Assembly (NCBI RefSeq): GCF_900604285.1 | Contig: NZ_UWNY01000001.1 | Location: forward strand, 558,001 to 622,000 | DNA: 64,000 bases | Origin: Varibaculum vaginae | Lineage (GTDB): Bacteria > Actinomycetota > Actinomycetes > Actinomycetales > Actinomycetaceae | Direction: 5' to 3' | Shown here: positions 39,749-50,907 of the stretch, one piece after another | Numbering within the stretch: the stretch's first letter is position 1 | How the letters are laid out: every line of letters begins with the position of its first letter | The notes under the pieces: generated by a model | Told to the model about the DNA's origin: nothing | What the model saw: the letters and a program-made list of their open reading frames with translations, nothing else | Database searches by the model: none | Translations under genes and position numbers: made by a program

Positions 39749-42700
39749 ATGAGTTTGCAAGCCGTTGTAGAAGAATTAGCTAATGAGTCGGCAGCTAAAG
39801 AGTTTTTTTCTCACCCTGTTAGTGCCGAATCGCTGTATTGCCCAGCAGGGGTGCGACCGGCGCTAATCGCTGCAGCCGCCCAGACCGATGCCAGCAGTGG
39901 TATTTTTTCTCCCCTTGATTTCGCTATTCCCCAAATCCTGGAATCTTCAAAATACCGGCAGGTAACGCCGGGACGCGGGTTAATCCTCTATGTAACCGCA
40001 TCGGGGCGCTCCGCCGAACAAATAGAGGCGGAACTGACCGGATATCTACCCCGTGTTGCCCGCTTTCCTTCTTGGGAAACGCTGCCTCATGAACGTCTCT
40101 CTCCGCGCGCCGACACCATGGCGCAGCGCATTTCCGCTTTACGGCGCGTTACCCATCCCGAAAAAAGCGGTCCCGGACAGTCCATCTCTATTTTGGTGGC
40201 TCCGATTAGGGCGCTATTGCAGCCGGTAGTAGTCGGTTTGTCTGAGATTGAACCCCTTAGGATTCTCGAGGGCGAAGAATGCCCTCTGGACAAACTGGCC
40301 GCCCGCCTACTGGAACTGGGATATGAGAAAACTGATTTGGTGTCTACACGGGGACAGTTTGCGGTGCGAGGAGGAATCGTTGATGTTTTCGTTCCCGGGG
40401 AATCTCATCCTCAGCGCCTAGATTTTTTTGGTGACACCTTAGAAGAAGTTAGTTATTTCTCTCTCTCTGACCAGCGTAGTCTGGAAAAAAGTCCTACCGG
40501 AGTGTGGGCGCCAGCGTGCCGGGAACTGCTGCTGACCGAACAGGTTAAGCAAAGAGCCAGTGAACTTCAGGCATCCCTTCCCGGGGTTGCCGATATGTTA
40601 GAGCTGATCAGTCAGGGAATCGCGGTACAGGGAATGGAATCTTTAGCCTCGGTATTGGCTCCGGGATTACAAAGCGTAGTTTCTTTGCTGCCGGAAGATA
40701 CCACCATCGTGATTGATGAGCCGGGAAAGGTTGCCCGGCGGGCAGCAGATCTACTAGCTACGTCCCACGAGTTTGAGCAGGCTGCCTGGCAAGCGGCTGC
40801 TGGAGGAGGGAAAATCCCGATTCGAGCTTCCCGCGCCCTCCAAAGTCTCAATGATTTTAATCAAGAGGCACGAGCCAGAGGATTAGGCTGGTGGGAGTTA
40901 ACCGGGCTGCCTAGTGCGGATATCTTGGCTGCCGAAACCGAGGAAGCGGCGGGAGGACTGGCCGATTTTGCTGGAGGAACGACAAAATCAGCCGGGGAGG
41001 TAACCGGTGATCAAGAGGAAAATGGACTGAGTGAAACCACCCGTCCCACCTATGTATATAGCGGTCAAAAAACCTTACAAGCGCGGGAGACTCATGGTTA
41101 CCGCGGACATATTGACCAGGCAGTAAAAGACTTAGAGCAGTATCTAAATGCCGATTGGAAAGTGGTTTTATCATGTTCGGGTCCCGGATTAGCCAGCCGC
41201 TTTGCCGCTAATCTTTCCGAGGCTGGCTTGCCCTCCAAAGCAGTACCAACTCTAGCTACTTCCGCGGATATAGAAAAGGGAACTGTGCTGGTAACCGCTG
41301 GTAAAATCGCCAGTGGTTTTTCCCTGCCTGTCTTGCGGTTGCTGGTGCTGTCCGAGGCGGACTTGACCGGACGCTCTCCACGTCTGGCGCAAGCTCCGCG
41401 AAAGTTAGCTAGTCGACGGGGAAAGACGGTCGTAGATCCGCTGTCTCTAAAGCCTGGGGACTATGTGGTACACAGTCAGCATGGGGTGGGTCGCTTCGTG
41501 CAAATGGCCAAACGTACCATCGGCAAAGGTCAAGATGCGGTTACTCGTGAATACCTGGTGCTGGAATATGCTCCTTCGCGGCGAGGACAAGCCGGTGATC
41601 GACTGTATGTCCCTACTGATTCTTTGGATTTGATATCCCGTTACGCCGGATCGGATACCCCGCAGCTCAACAAGATGGGGGGCGCAGATTGGGCGAAAAC
41701 CAAGAATCGCGCTCGCAAAGCTACTCGGGAAATCGCCGCGGAACTTATTCGCCTCTATGCGGCGCGGCAAGCTACCAAAGGTCACGCATTCGGTCCCGAT
41801 ACTCCTTGGCAAAAAGAACTAGAGGACGCGTTTGAATATCAGGAAACCCCTGATCAGCTCGCGACTATCGATGAGGTTAAGGCGGATATGGAAAAACCGG
41901 CTCCTATGGATCGGCTACTCAGCGGAGACGTGGGGTTCGGGAAAACCGAAGTGGCGGTGCGTGCAGCTTTCAAAGCCATTCAGGAAGGTTTTCAGGTCGC
42001 GCTCCTGGTTCCGACTACGCTACTGGTAAAACAACATTTTGAAACTTTTTCAGATCGCTTTGCTCCCTTCCCGGTTAAAATCGGGCAACTGTCGCGTTTT
42101 TCTACCCCTTCTCAGGCGCGGCAAGTCAAAGAGCGGTTGCGGAGCGGCGAGATTGATTTGGTAATCGGAACTCATAGTTTGATTACCGGGGAAGTGGCGT
42201 TTAAAAACCTGGGCTTGGTGATAATTGATGAAGAGCAGCGGTTCGGAGTGGAACATAAGGAAACTTTGAAAGCTCTGCGCACCAATGTGGATGTACTTTC
42301 TATGTCCGCTACCCCGATTCCTCGTACCTTAGAAATGGCGGTCACCGGGATTAGGGAACTGTCAACGCTGTCAACACCCCCGGAAGAACGTCACCCGGTA
42401 CTTACCTTTGTCGGAATCTACCAGGATAAACAAGTAAAGGCGGCAATACGTCGGGAGCTGCTGCGTGATGGACAGGTGTTTTATGTCCATAACCGGGTGG
42501 AATCTATTGATCGGGTGGCGGCGCATCTAGCGGAACTGGTACCGGAAGCTAGGATTGCGGTGGCGCACGGGAAAATGCATGAAAAGCAACTGGAAGAAGT
42601 GATAGTTGATTTCTGGAATCATCAGGCGGATGTGCTTGTTTGTACCACCATTGTAGAGACGGGGCTAGATATTTCCAACGCCAACACCCTGATTGTTTCC

Positions 42701-43516
42701 GGAGCTCATCGGATGGGGCTTTCTCAGCTACACCAGTTACGAGGACGAGTTGGGCGCGGGAGGGAACGTGCCTATGCCTATTTCTTCTATCCGGGTGATA
42801 AACCGTTGACGGAAACTGCGCAAGAGCGTCTGCAAACTATTGCTGCTAATACTGATTTAGGGGCAGGTACTGCGGTGGCGCAAAAGGATTTAGAAATTCG
42901 CGGCGCTGGGAATCTGCTAGGTGGACAACAGTCGGGGCACATCGCCGGGGTGGGCTTTGACCTCTATATCCGGATGGTTTCAGAGGCAGTGCGCGGTTTC
43001 AAAGAGGGCGTAGAAGCGGAAGAAGAAGATAACGAAGTTCGGATTGAACTGCCGATTGATGCCCATATTCCCCCTGAGTATATGGACTCGGAGCGGTTGC
43101 GTCTGGAAATGTATCAAAAGTTATCTAGCGTACGACAAGAACAAGAGCTGGAGACAGTGCGTGAAGAAATGTCAGACCGATACGGGGTGCCTCCCACAAA
43201 TGTAGAACTTTTATTTACAGTGGCGCGGCTGCGGATGCAGGCACGTCTTCTGGGAATCAAAGAGATAGTGGCGCAAGGGCGGTTTGTGCGCTTTGCCCCG
43301 ATTAGTCTGGCTGATTCGCAAGTACTGCGGATAAAGCGGTTACATCCGGGAACGGTGATTAAACCGGCGGTACGGCAAATTTTGGTTCCCTCGCCCAAGG
43401 GGGAAAGGTTGGGGCAAGGCTCCCTCCACGATGAACCGTTAGCGCAGTGGGTCTCGCAGTTGTTGCAAAATGTGCTTACTCCCTTTGGGAAAGTAAAATC
43501 AGAAGGTCAAAAATAG
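39749..43516 (+). CDS. mfd: Transcription-repair coupling factor
   Basis: Mfd removes stalled RNA polymerase and recruits UvrA. The 1255-residue protein has all the expected modules: UvrB-like N-terminal domains (about 1-400), the RNA polymerase-interacting domain (about 565-640), the RecG-like helicase (Walker A GDVGFGKTE near 730, DEEQRFG near 830), and a C-terminal TRCF domain (about 1090-1200). An acidic insert at about 390-435 is lineage-specific. Start ATG 39749. Confidence 0.95.
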   Translation: MSLQAVVEELANESAAKEFFSHPVSAESLYCPAGVRPALIAAAAQTDASSGIFSPLDFAIPQILESSKYRQVTPGRGLILYVTASGRSAEQIEAELTGYLPRVARFPSWETLPHERLSPRADTMAQRISALRRVTHPEKSGPGQSISILVAPIRALLQPVVVGLSEIEPLRILEGEECPLDKLAARLLELGYEKTDLVSTRGQFAVRGGIVDVFVPGESHPQRLDFFGDTLEEVSYFSLSDQRSLEKSPTGVWAPACRELLLTEQVKQRASELQASLPGVADMLELISQGIAVQGMESLASVLAPGLQSVVSLLPEDTTIVIDEPGKVARRAADLLATSHEFEQAAWQAAAGGGKIPIRASRALQSLNDFNQEARARGLGWWELTGLPSADILAAETEEAAGGLADFAGGTTKSAGEVTGDQEENGLSETTRPTYVYSGQKTLQARETHGYRGHIDQAVKDLEQYLNADWKVVLSCSGPGLASRFAANLSEAGLPSKAVPTLATSADIEKGTVLVTAGKIASGFSLPVLRLLVLSEADLTGRSPRLAQAPRKLASRRGKTVVDPLSLKPGDYVVHSQHGVGRFVQMAKRTIGKGQDAVTREYLVLEYAPSRRGQAGDRLYVPTDSLDLISRYAGSDTPQLNKMGGADWAKTKNRARKATREIAAELIRLYAARQATKGHAFGPDTPWQKELEDAFEYQETPDQLATIDEVKADMEKPAPMDRLLSGDVGFGKTEVAVRAAFKAIQEGFQVALLVPTTLLVKQHFETFSDRFAPFPVKIGQLSRFSTPSQARQVKERLRSGEIDLVIGTHSLITGEVAFKNLGLVIIDEEQRFGVEHKETLKALRTNVDVLSMSATPIPRTLEMAVTGIRELSTLSTPPEERHPVLTFVGIYQDKQVKAAIRRELLRDGQVFYVHNRVESIDRVAAHLAELVPEARIAVAHGKMHEKQLEEVIVDFWNHQADVLVCTTIVETGLDISNANTLIVSGAHRMGLSQLHQLRGRVGRGRERAYAYFFYPGDKPLTETAQERLQTIAANTDLGAGTAVAQKDLEIRGAGNLLGGQQSGHIAGVGFDLYIRMVSEAVRGFKEGVEAEEEDNEVRIELPIDAHIPPEYMDSERLRLEMYQKLSSVRQEQELETVREEMSDRYGVPPTNVELLFTVARLRMQARLLGIKEIVAQGRFVRFAPISLADSQVLRIKRLHPGTVIKPAVRQILVPSPKGERLGQGSLHDEPLAQWVSQLLQNVLTPFGKVKSEGQK

Positions 43517-43575
43517 GGCTACCCGCGCCTCCTTGATAAACTAACCTTAGCTATTCGCTTCAGAAAGAATGTCTT

Positions 43576-44289
43576 ATGAATAACAAAGTTCTTCGCGTTA
43601 TTGGTATTTGTGCTGGCACCGCTCTGCTAAGTGCGGGGATTAGTGGTTGCTCTACCGTTAAAAAGGCGGGAGAGGACTTCCCGGTAGATCAGGTTGTATC
43701 CGAGATTAATGCTGCTCAGGTGGATAGCGAACAGCAGAAAGGACAAGCGCTCCAGGTGCAGCAAATGCGTTCACAGCTGCAGAAAGGACTGGGGAACGAG
43801 GTATATCCCCAAGCTGTTTGGGAAGCAATAGCGCGCGGGAGAATGCTCCCTGTGCACTTAGCTTCCTCTGTGGGGGTTGTTAAGGTCGCGCAGCACGAAT
43901 TGCGAAAGCAACCGGGATATACCGATGCTGATATTAATACTTGGCTGTCTAAGCAGGTTAAACAGGGAGTTTTGCGGCATGCAGAATTTTCTGCAGCGTC
44001 ACTAGATTTCTGGCGTTTGCAAAAGTTTACTATTGATACCCAGCAAGGGGCTGTATCTCAGGAATTAGTGAAACGAGTAGCTCCGAAACTTTCGGCAGCT
44101 TATAAACAAGGTGTCAAACAGGCTGCAGGGTTGAAAACTAATGCTCTATTGTCGCAGGCAGTGGCAACGCAAACCGGGGTACAGGTGTTAGAACCTGATT
44201 TGGGTTCGGGAGTAAGGCTTCAGGGGCTCGGTAAAGCAGCTCAGGCGTTGCAAGGACAAATGCAGCAAGGTGAACAGCCGGCTAAATAA
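43576..44289 (+). CDS. Lipoprotein of unknown function
   Basis: This 237-residue protein has a lipoprotein signal: a basic start, hydrophobic core and lipobox ISGC (Cys at about residue 25). The mature part is helical and rich in Gln, Lys and Ala, with a segment (about 50-150) loosely resembling the SurA N-terminal chaperone fold. It sits between mfd and eno, where actinobacteria commonly carry a lipoprotein gene. It should be anchored to the outer face of the membrane. No catalytic motif is visible. Confidence 0.8.
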   Translation: MNNKVLRVIGICAGTALLSAGISGCSTVKKAGEDFPVDQVVSEINAAQVDSEQQKGQALQVQQMRSQLQKGLGNEVYPQAVWEAIARGRMLPVHLASSVGVVKVAQHELRKQPGYTDADINTWLSKQVKQGVLRHAEFSAASLDFWRLQKFTIDTQQGAVSQELVKRVAPKLSAAYKQGVKQAAGLKTNALLSQAVATQTGVQVLEPDLGSGVRLQGLGKAAQALQGQMQQGEQPAK

Positions 44290-44356
44290 AAATTGCCTTC
44301 TCTTTGAATACAGAACGGGACTTTTGCAACCTGCCGACTGGCTTTGCTTCCAGTAG

Positions 44357-45679
<1,323 letters not shown>

Positions 45680-45713
45680 AGGCTGGGCGCAGATAATAAC
45701 TACATAAGACACT

Positions 45714-45748
45714 CGGGTGGGGACAAAACTAGGTTTTGTCCCCACCCG
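45714..45748 (+). terminator. Terminator after eno
   Basis: A perfect 16-bp stem (45714-45729 with 45733-45748) has a 3-nt loop, followed by CTTTAGTT. It lies 34 bp past the eno stop. Confidence 0.9.
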
Positions 45749-45945
45749 CTTTAGTTGAACCTATTCGCTATTCATGTCATCCTCGGCTGCTACCTTTCAT
45801 TATGATGATAAACACGGTTACCTGTTTGTTGGGGAGAGCGGGGGCAAGAAAACAATTAATCAGTTTTTCGGTAGTAACCAGCGAATAGTCACGGCTCTCA
45901 GAATGCCTGGCTGCTAATCGCCGATAACAATGGAATAATGAAGCC

Positions 45946-46554
45946 GTGAAGTCACCACAACCGCCCAAAAGTGTGCAAAGAGAGAATACCCGAAAGCAGG
46001 GATCTGCTTTCCGCTCGGTTTCTCCTTTGGTACGCAGTGCCAGGCGTAATCGGGGACGCTCTCCGATGGCCAAGGCGGCAAACCGGCGAGTAAAGGTAGG
46101 CTCACGCTTTTCAGTAACCGTAGGTACCATTCTGGTGGTGGCCTCCATCTTTTTATTGCTTGTAGGAGCGCCCTTATTTAATCTGGTAAGCCAGATAGAG
46201 CAACGCAATAAGGTGCACGCCCAACTGGTTGCCGCACAACAGGAAAACCGGAACCTGCGCCGTCAATTAGAGCTATGGAATGATTCAGAATATTTAAGCC
46301 AGCAGGCAAGGGAAAGGCTCGGTTACGTCAAACCCGGGGAAACCCGCTATGCGGTAGTTGATCCCGGCAAAGATTATCAAGCTCGCCGAGAAGCACGCCT
46401 GGAAAAACTTCCGGAGCGTCCTTGGTATTTAGAGGTTACCCATTCGGTAAAACTGGCAGGTCAGCGTGGGCAGGGTAAAGATGCATCTGCGCAGAGTCGC
46501 CCGAAACCGGCGCCGGGAGCCACCACCCAAAGTGAAGAGGAAATTCAAAAGTGA
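45946..46554 (+). CDS. Septum formation initiator (FtsB/DivIC family)
   Basis: The 202-residue protein has a long basic cytoplasmic N-terminus, one membrane helix (about residues 62-85), and an extracytoplasmic coiled coil (IEQRNKVHAQLVAAQQEN near 86-103). The family end motif ARERLGYVKPGE lies near 125-136. It corresponds to the divisome protein FtsB/DivIC, which binds FtsL and FtsQ. GTG 45946 starts the frame; its stop overlaps the start of the next gene (GTGA). The position downstream of eno is conserved in actinobacteria. Confidence 0.9.
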   Translation: MKSPQPPKSVQRENTRKQGSAFRSVSPLVRSARRNRGRSPMAKAANRRVKVGSRFSVTVGTILVVASIFLLLVGAPLFNLVSQIEQRNKVHAQLVAAQQENRNLRRQLELWNDSEYLSQQARERLGYVKPGETRYAVVDPGKDYQARREARLEKLPERPWYLEVTHSVKLAGQRGQGKDASAQSRPKPAPGATTQSEEEIQK

Positions 46555-47078
46555 GTTTGCAACTTAACCCGGCCACGTCTGCCGATCTTCAAACCCTATC
46601 TTCCCAGTTAGGAAGGATTCCGCGGGGGGTTGTGGGAGTAGCTGCCCGTTGTGTGTGTGGAGCTCCGGCAGTGGTAGCTACCGCCCCGCGTCTAGAGGAT
46701 GGATCTCCCTTTCCCACTACCTTTTATTTGACTCTTCCCTCTTTGGTGCGAGCCCTATCTACCGTGGAAGCTTCCGGTAAAATGGGGTACTACCAGCAGT
46801 TACTGTCCGAAGATGAGGGTCTAGCGGTGGAGTATCGGCGCGCCCACCTGGAGTATATTGCGGCTCGGGGACGCATAGGGCAGCAGATGGGGGTGGGGGA
46901 GGTGCCCGAAATTGCGGGAGTAAGTGCCGGGGGAATGCCCGAGCGGGTTAAATGCCTCCACGCTCTGGTAGGGCACGCCCTTGCCGTTGGTAAAGGGGTC
47001 AATCCTATTGGTGATTTAGTATTAGCTGATCTAGCTGCCAGCGGTTTGTGGGATAGCAAGCGCTGCTCCTGCGAATAG
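46551..47078 (+). CDS. DUF501 family protein
   Basis: The 175-residue protein matches DUF501, a conserved actinobacterial family of unknown function found after the FtsB-like gene. Recognisable parts are GRIPRGVVGVAARCVCGAP near residue 22, PFPTTFYLTLPSLVRALS near 50, and a conserved C-terminal segment around RVKCLHALVGHALA with Cys and His. Four cysteines may bind metal. GTG start overlapping the previous stop by 4 bp. Confidence 0.9.
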   Translation: MSLQLNPATSADLQTLSSQLGRIPRGVVGVAARCVCGAPAVVATAPRLEDGSPFPTTFYLTLPSLVRALSTVEASGKMGYYQQLLSEDEGLAVEYRRAHLEYIAARGRIGQQMGVGEVPEIAGVSAGGMPERVKCLHALVGHALAVGKGVNPIGDLVLADLAASGLWDSKRCSCE

Positions 47079-47162
47079 GTCGGTGCTTTTCTGGCTCCCT
47101 AGCGTCTGGGGGTGTGCGCCTCCTATTAGTTACCAATATCGATTCCGTGGAAATATAGGAGT

Positions 47163-48161
47163 ATGGCTTTAGTTGCAGGTATTGATTGTGGAACCAACTC
47201 GATTCGTTTAATCATCGCGCGTCGGGAAAAATCGGACGAACCCCTAAACGTGCTTGCGCGGGAAATGCGGATAGTGCGTCTGGGAGAAGGTATTGACCAG
47301 AGCGGACAGTTCGCGCCAGCTGCTCTAGAGCGCTGTTTTGTGGCAGTAGAAGAATATGCCCAGATTGTCGCGAAATATGGGGTGGATAAGATCCGTTTCG
47401 TCGCCACTTCTGCCAGCCGGGATGCCAAAAATCGGGATGAATTTTTCTCCGGTATTAAGGAGCGCATAGGGGTAATCCCGGAAGTCATCTCAGGAGAGGA
47501 AGAAGCCACTTTATCTTTTATGGGGGCCACTTCCTCTTTTCGTGATGAGGAAGAGCCGGTGCTAGTAGTCGATATTGGCGGGGGATCTACCGAGTTTGTT
47601 TTAGGGCATCGCGGGCAAGTAATTGATGCTATTTCTACCAATATGGGTTCGGTGCGGATTTTTGAGCGCTACCTGGCTCCGGTGATTGCAAAGGCAAAAG
47701 GAGGGGATGGTTCTCTGGATCCAAGTCAGACCCCTGGTATAGCTAAAGCCCTGATAAAAGCCTCTTTTGCAATTGATGAACTAATCGATGAGGCCGATAA
47801 GAAACTGGGGTTGGATCGGGCAAGAACTTTAATCGGGGTGGCGGGCACGGTCACTACCATTACCGCCCATGCTCTCGGTTTAGAGGAATATCAGCCCGAA
47901 AAAATTCACGGCTCGCGAATTGCCCCCGTGCAAATGCTGCGTTCTTGTAACTGGATGATGAATCAGCCGGTATCCGCGCGTGCTGCCCTTGGCTACATGC
48001 CTTCCGGGCGGGCAGATGTGATCGGAGCGGGTGCGCTGGTGTGGTCGCGGATTATTGAACGAATCAACGGGGAAATCGAAGCAGATGGCTCCGGGTTAAA
48101 AGAAATTTTAACTTCCGAAACCGATATTTTAGACGGCATTGCCCTGTCGCTCCTGGCCTAG
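47163..48161 (+). CDS. ppx: Exopolyphosphatase / guanosine pentaphosphatase
   Basis: This 332-residue protein of the Ppx/GppA family has the actin-like ATPase fold. It carries IDCGTNSIRLI (about residues 7-17), the phosphate loops SGEEEATLSF near 113 and VDIGGGSTEF near 141, and GVAGTVTTI near 225. It is the short single-lobe actinobacterial form. It probably hydrolyses polyphosphate chains or pppGpp; which one cannot be told. It ends the eno-FtsB-DUF501-ppx cluster, convergent with the mannosyltransferase gene. Confidence 0.92.
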   Translation: MALVAGIDCGTNSIRLIIARREKSDEPLNVLAREMRIVRLGEGIDQSGQFAPAALERCFVAVEEYAQIVAKYGVDKIRFVATSASRDAKNRDEFFSGIKERIGVIPEVISGEEEATLSFMGATSSFRDEEEPVLVVDIGGGSTEFVLGHRGQVIDAISTNMGSVRIFERYLAPVIAKAKGGDGSLDPSQTPGIAKALIKASFAIDELIDEADKKLGLDRARTLIGVAGTVTTITAHALGLEEYQPEKIHGSRIAPVQMLRSCNWMMNQPVSARAALGYMPSGRADVIGAGALVWSRIIERINGEIEADGSGLKEILTSETDILDGIALSLLA

Positions 48162-48226
48162 GACGCGCCCTACCTCCTCTACGGGCAGAACTGCGGTTAA
48201 TGTTCCCCGTGGTACTGAGGAACGCT

Positions 48227-49996
48227 CTAAATCCAGGAACTAAACCACATGCGCCAACCCCAGTGGGAATAGGGAATCGGCATTCCGCTAACTACCGGGT
48301 AGAAAAATATTGCGACCAGTAGAATCACAATAACTAGGGCGATCCCCATTGAAACCGCGAAATCGGGGGTGCGTCGAGGTGGGGGAACTAGCCGATCTCG
48401 GCGAGCTAGCAGTGGCTCGGGGAGGGGGCGCAACATTCCCAGTAATAACCCGATTAAGTAGGTAACCGCTAAGGCCAGGAAAGGTGTTAACACCACCATG
48501 TAGAACATGAAAATGGTGCGGTACCAGTAAAGCATCCAAGGTGCCCACAGCCCTAAGTAGCCGACTAGAATTACCCCGGCGCGCCAGTCGCGGCGGAATA
48601 GCGCGCAGTAAATAATCACTGCCAGAGCGATTACCCCCACCCACCAGAGCATGGGGTTCCCCAGCGAAGACATAGCCTCCACGGTAAAATCCCCGTTCTC
48701 ACCATGTGGTTTTTCAAACAGCATAGAGGTCGGACGCTGATTAATCAGCCATTGCCAAGGGTAAGATTGGTAAGGGTGCTTGCTGGTTACCCCGGTATGG
48801 AATTTCATTACCTCACTCATATAAGTGACGTAATCGGAAATCGGATCTAACCAGGAGGAGTGCCCAGCGGCGGCAGCTGTTTTCCCATGTCCCCAGGCGT
48901 GAGGGTGGGTAAACCAGTTCCACCAGTTAAGTAAATACACTCCGAAGGCCACCAGTACCAGCTGTGCAAATGCTGGCAGACCTCCCCGTAAGATTGCCCC
49001 CAGCCAGGCGCGGGGCTTGCCTTGTATCCCGGGATAATGCTTGCTTAGGGAATGGGAAGATATCCGCAGCGCGGAAAGTCTCAGGGTCAAATCTCGCAAG
49101 AACACAAAAATCCCACATAAAGCGAGTAAATAAAGTCCCGACCATTTAACTGCGCAGGCGCATCCTAGCCAGAACCCAGCCGTCACCAGCCACCAACGCA
49201 CTCCAGCTAAGTCAGCACCTAGCTCTGCCCCTAACAGCTGTCGAGCTAACTTTTGGCGCACCTGTAGTTGATCATAAACTACGCATAGTACTCCTGCCAG
49301 GCAAAATGCTGCCAAAATCCCATCCAGTAGTCCTACGCGCGAAAGAGAAATCGCTACCCCATCGGTGGCGATAAACATTCCGGCAATCCCGGTGAGGATC
49401 CAAGAGTTAAACAATGCCCAAGCCAAACGGCAAGTCAGATAAACTAAGATAATTCCACAAATAGCAGTAGCTATTCTCCAACCTAAGGGATTAGACCATC
49501 CAAAGATCTTCATTCCCAGCCCGATGATCCATTTCCCCAGAGGGGGATGTACTACGAATGCTGGATCTGTCGTAGCCGCTGAAAAATTACCTACCACAAA
49601 TTTAGCGTCTGTGCCTTTAGGCCAGTTAGTTTCATAACCAAAATGCCATAGCGAATAGGCATCCTTCACATAGTAAGTTTCATCGAAAATTAATTTGCGG
49701 GTAGAGCCCAGGCGCACAAGACGGGCGATGGCCGCGAAGGCGCATACGATCACGGTAACTATCCAGGCACGCTGATTTTCGATTGTTTCCTTATGACGTT
49801 GTCCACGCCATCCGTACAGGTAGAGTCGAGGAAGCGAGGTGGTAGAAGTCCATATGGGTCTAAGTGAACGTGTGTGACGGGGTTTAAGATTTTGCTTCTC
49901 GCTTTTTGTTAAAATTTTCCGTGCCGCTGTTGGCGGAGGCGGAGCTGGACGCCCAGGCATTGCTTGCATGTACTCGATATTAGCCGGATAGGGCAT
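48227..49996 (-). CDS. Protein O-mannosyltransferase
   Basis: This GT39-type integral membrane enzyme transfers mannose from polyprenyl-phosphate-mannose to Ser/Thr of secreted proteins. Starting at ATG 49996 it has 589 residues; the open frame runs back to 50173 but would overlap rsmI. The catalytic loop FDETYYVKDAYSLW (near residue 110) carries the essential Asp-Glu. About ten or more membrane helices and a C-terminal four-helix PMT domain (WGWRMWFSSWI at the end) are visible. It is divergent from rsmI, a conserved actinobacterial arrangement. ATG 49969 is another possible start. Confidence 0.9.
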   Translation of the reverse strand: MPYPANIEYMQAMPGRPAPPPPTAARKILTKSEKQNLKPRHTRSLRPIWTSTTSLPRLYLYGWRGQRHKETIENQRAWIVTVIVCAFAAIARLVRLGSTRKLIFDETYYVKDAYSLWHFGYETNWPKGTDAKFVVGNFSAATTDPAFVVHPPLGKWIIGLGMKIFGWSNPLGWRIATAICGIILVYLTCRLAWALFNSWILTGIAGMFIATDGVAISLSRVGLLDGILAAFCLAGVLCVVYDQLQVRQKLARQLLGAELGADLAGVRWWLVTAGFWLGCACAVKWSGLYLLALCGIFVFLRDLTLRLSALRISSHSLSKHYPGIQGKPRAWLGAILRGGLPAFAQLVLVAFGVYLLNWWNWFTHPHAWGHGKTAAAAGHSSWLDPISDYVTYMSEVMKFHTGVTSKHPYQSYPWQWLINQRPTSMLFEKPHGENGDFTVEAMSSLGNPMLWWVGVIALAVIIYCALFRRDWRAGVILVGYLGLWAPWMLYWYRTIFMFYMVVLTPFLALAVTYLIGLLLGMLRPLPEPLLARRDRLVPPPRRTPDFAVSMGIALVIVILLVAIFFYPVVSGMPIPYSHWGWRMWFSSWI

Positions 49997-50000
49997 AATT

Positions 50001-50855
50001 GTGAGAGTGGAACAGTTTTCCTGGGATATAGGCGTCATCGCGTTAGCGGCTACCCCGATCGGTAACCTCGCTGATGCTACTCCCCGCCTTGTTAGTGCTT
50101 TCGAACAGGCGGATTTGATTGCGGCAGAAGATACCCGCCGTACCGGGTTATTACGTGAACGCCTAGGGGTCACTAGACGTGCGCCTTTAGTTTCTTGTCA
50201 TGAACATAACGAGACGGCAAAAGCTGAGCAAATAGTTTCTTGCGCTGCAGAGGGGCAGCGAGTTTTGCTGGTAACTGATGCGGGAATGCCCACGGTCTCT
50301 GATCCGGGATATGTGATTGTACAAGCAGCGATTAAACGCGGGATTCCGCTGACGGTGTTGCCTGGTCCCTCTGCGCCCTTGCTCGCCCTCGCCCTTTCCG
50401 GAATGCCCACAGATCGCTTTTGCTTTGAAGGATTCTTGCCCCGCAAACAAGCTGCTCTAATGCGGCGTTTAGAGGTGCTTTCTAGCGAGGAACGTACCAT
50501 GGTTTTCTTGGAATCTCCCCGCCGCCTGGCAAGCAGTTTATCGGCATTAGCCCAGGTCTTTGGGGTAGATCGTCCCGCGGCGGTATGTCGGGAGCTCACC
50601 AAGGTGCACGAGGAAGTCTGGCGCGGAACCCTCAGTGAGCTTAAAGACAAAGCAAAAGATGTCCGTGGCGAAATCGTGCTGGTAGTGGCCGGAGCTTCCC
50701 CGCAGACCCCCCTTAACGAGGAAGAGGCAGTGAAGCTCGTCCTCAGCCGGGTTGAAAAAGGGCAAAGGTTGAAAGATGCTGCCAAGGCAGTGGCGGCGCA
50801 AAGCGGAGTTAGTGCCAAAGCGCTTTATAATCGGGTACTTGCGGAGAGAAAATAG
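50001..50855 (+). CDS. rsmI: 16S rRNA 2'-O-ribose C1402 methyltransferase
   Basis: RsmI methylates the ribose of C1402 using S-adenosylmethionine. The 284-residue protein has the tetrapyrrole-methylase fold with ATPIGNLAD near residue 17, AAEDTRRT near 42, SDPGY near 98 and PGPSA near 117. AGGG at 49990-49993 supports GTG 50001. Only 4 bp separate this start from the divergent mannosyltransferase ATG at 49996, so the promoters must overlap the opposing gene or one start lies further inside. Confidence 0.94.
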   Translation: MRVEQFSWDIGVIALAATPIGNLADATPRLVSAFEQADLIAAEDTRRTGLLRERLGVTRRAPLVSCHEHNETAKAEQIVSCAAEGQRVLLVTDAGMPTVSDPGYVIVQAAIKRGIPLTVLPGPSAPLLALALSGMPTDRFCFEGFLPRKQAALMRRLEVLSSEERTMVFLESPRRLASSLSALAQVFGVDRPAAVCRELTKVHEEVWRGTLSELKDKAKDVRGEIVLVVAGASPQTPLNEEEAVKLVLSRVEKGQRLKDAAKAVAAQSGVSAKALYNRVLAERK

Positions 50856-50907
50856 CCAGATCTTTAGGTATGTTTTGCTCCCGGCGGCGGGGCATTAGGA
50901 TAGAGGT

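Noticed and set aside
50001-50173. N-terminal extension of the mannosyltransferase to 50173
   Set aside because: It would overlap rsmI by over 170 bp and encodes sequence unlike the family; ATG 49996 fits better.
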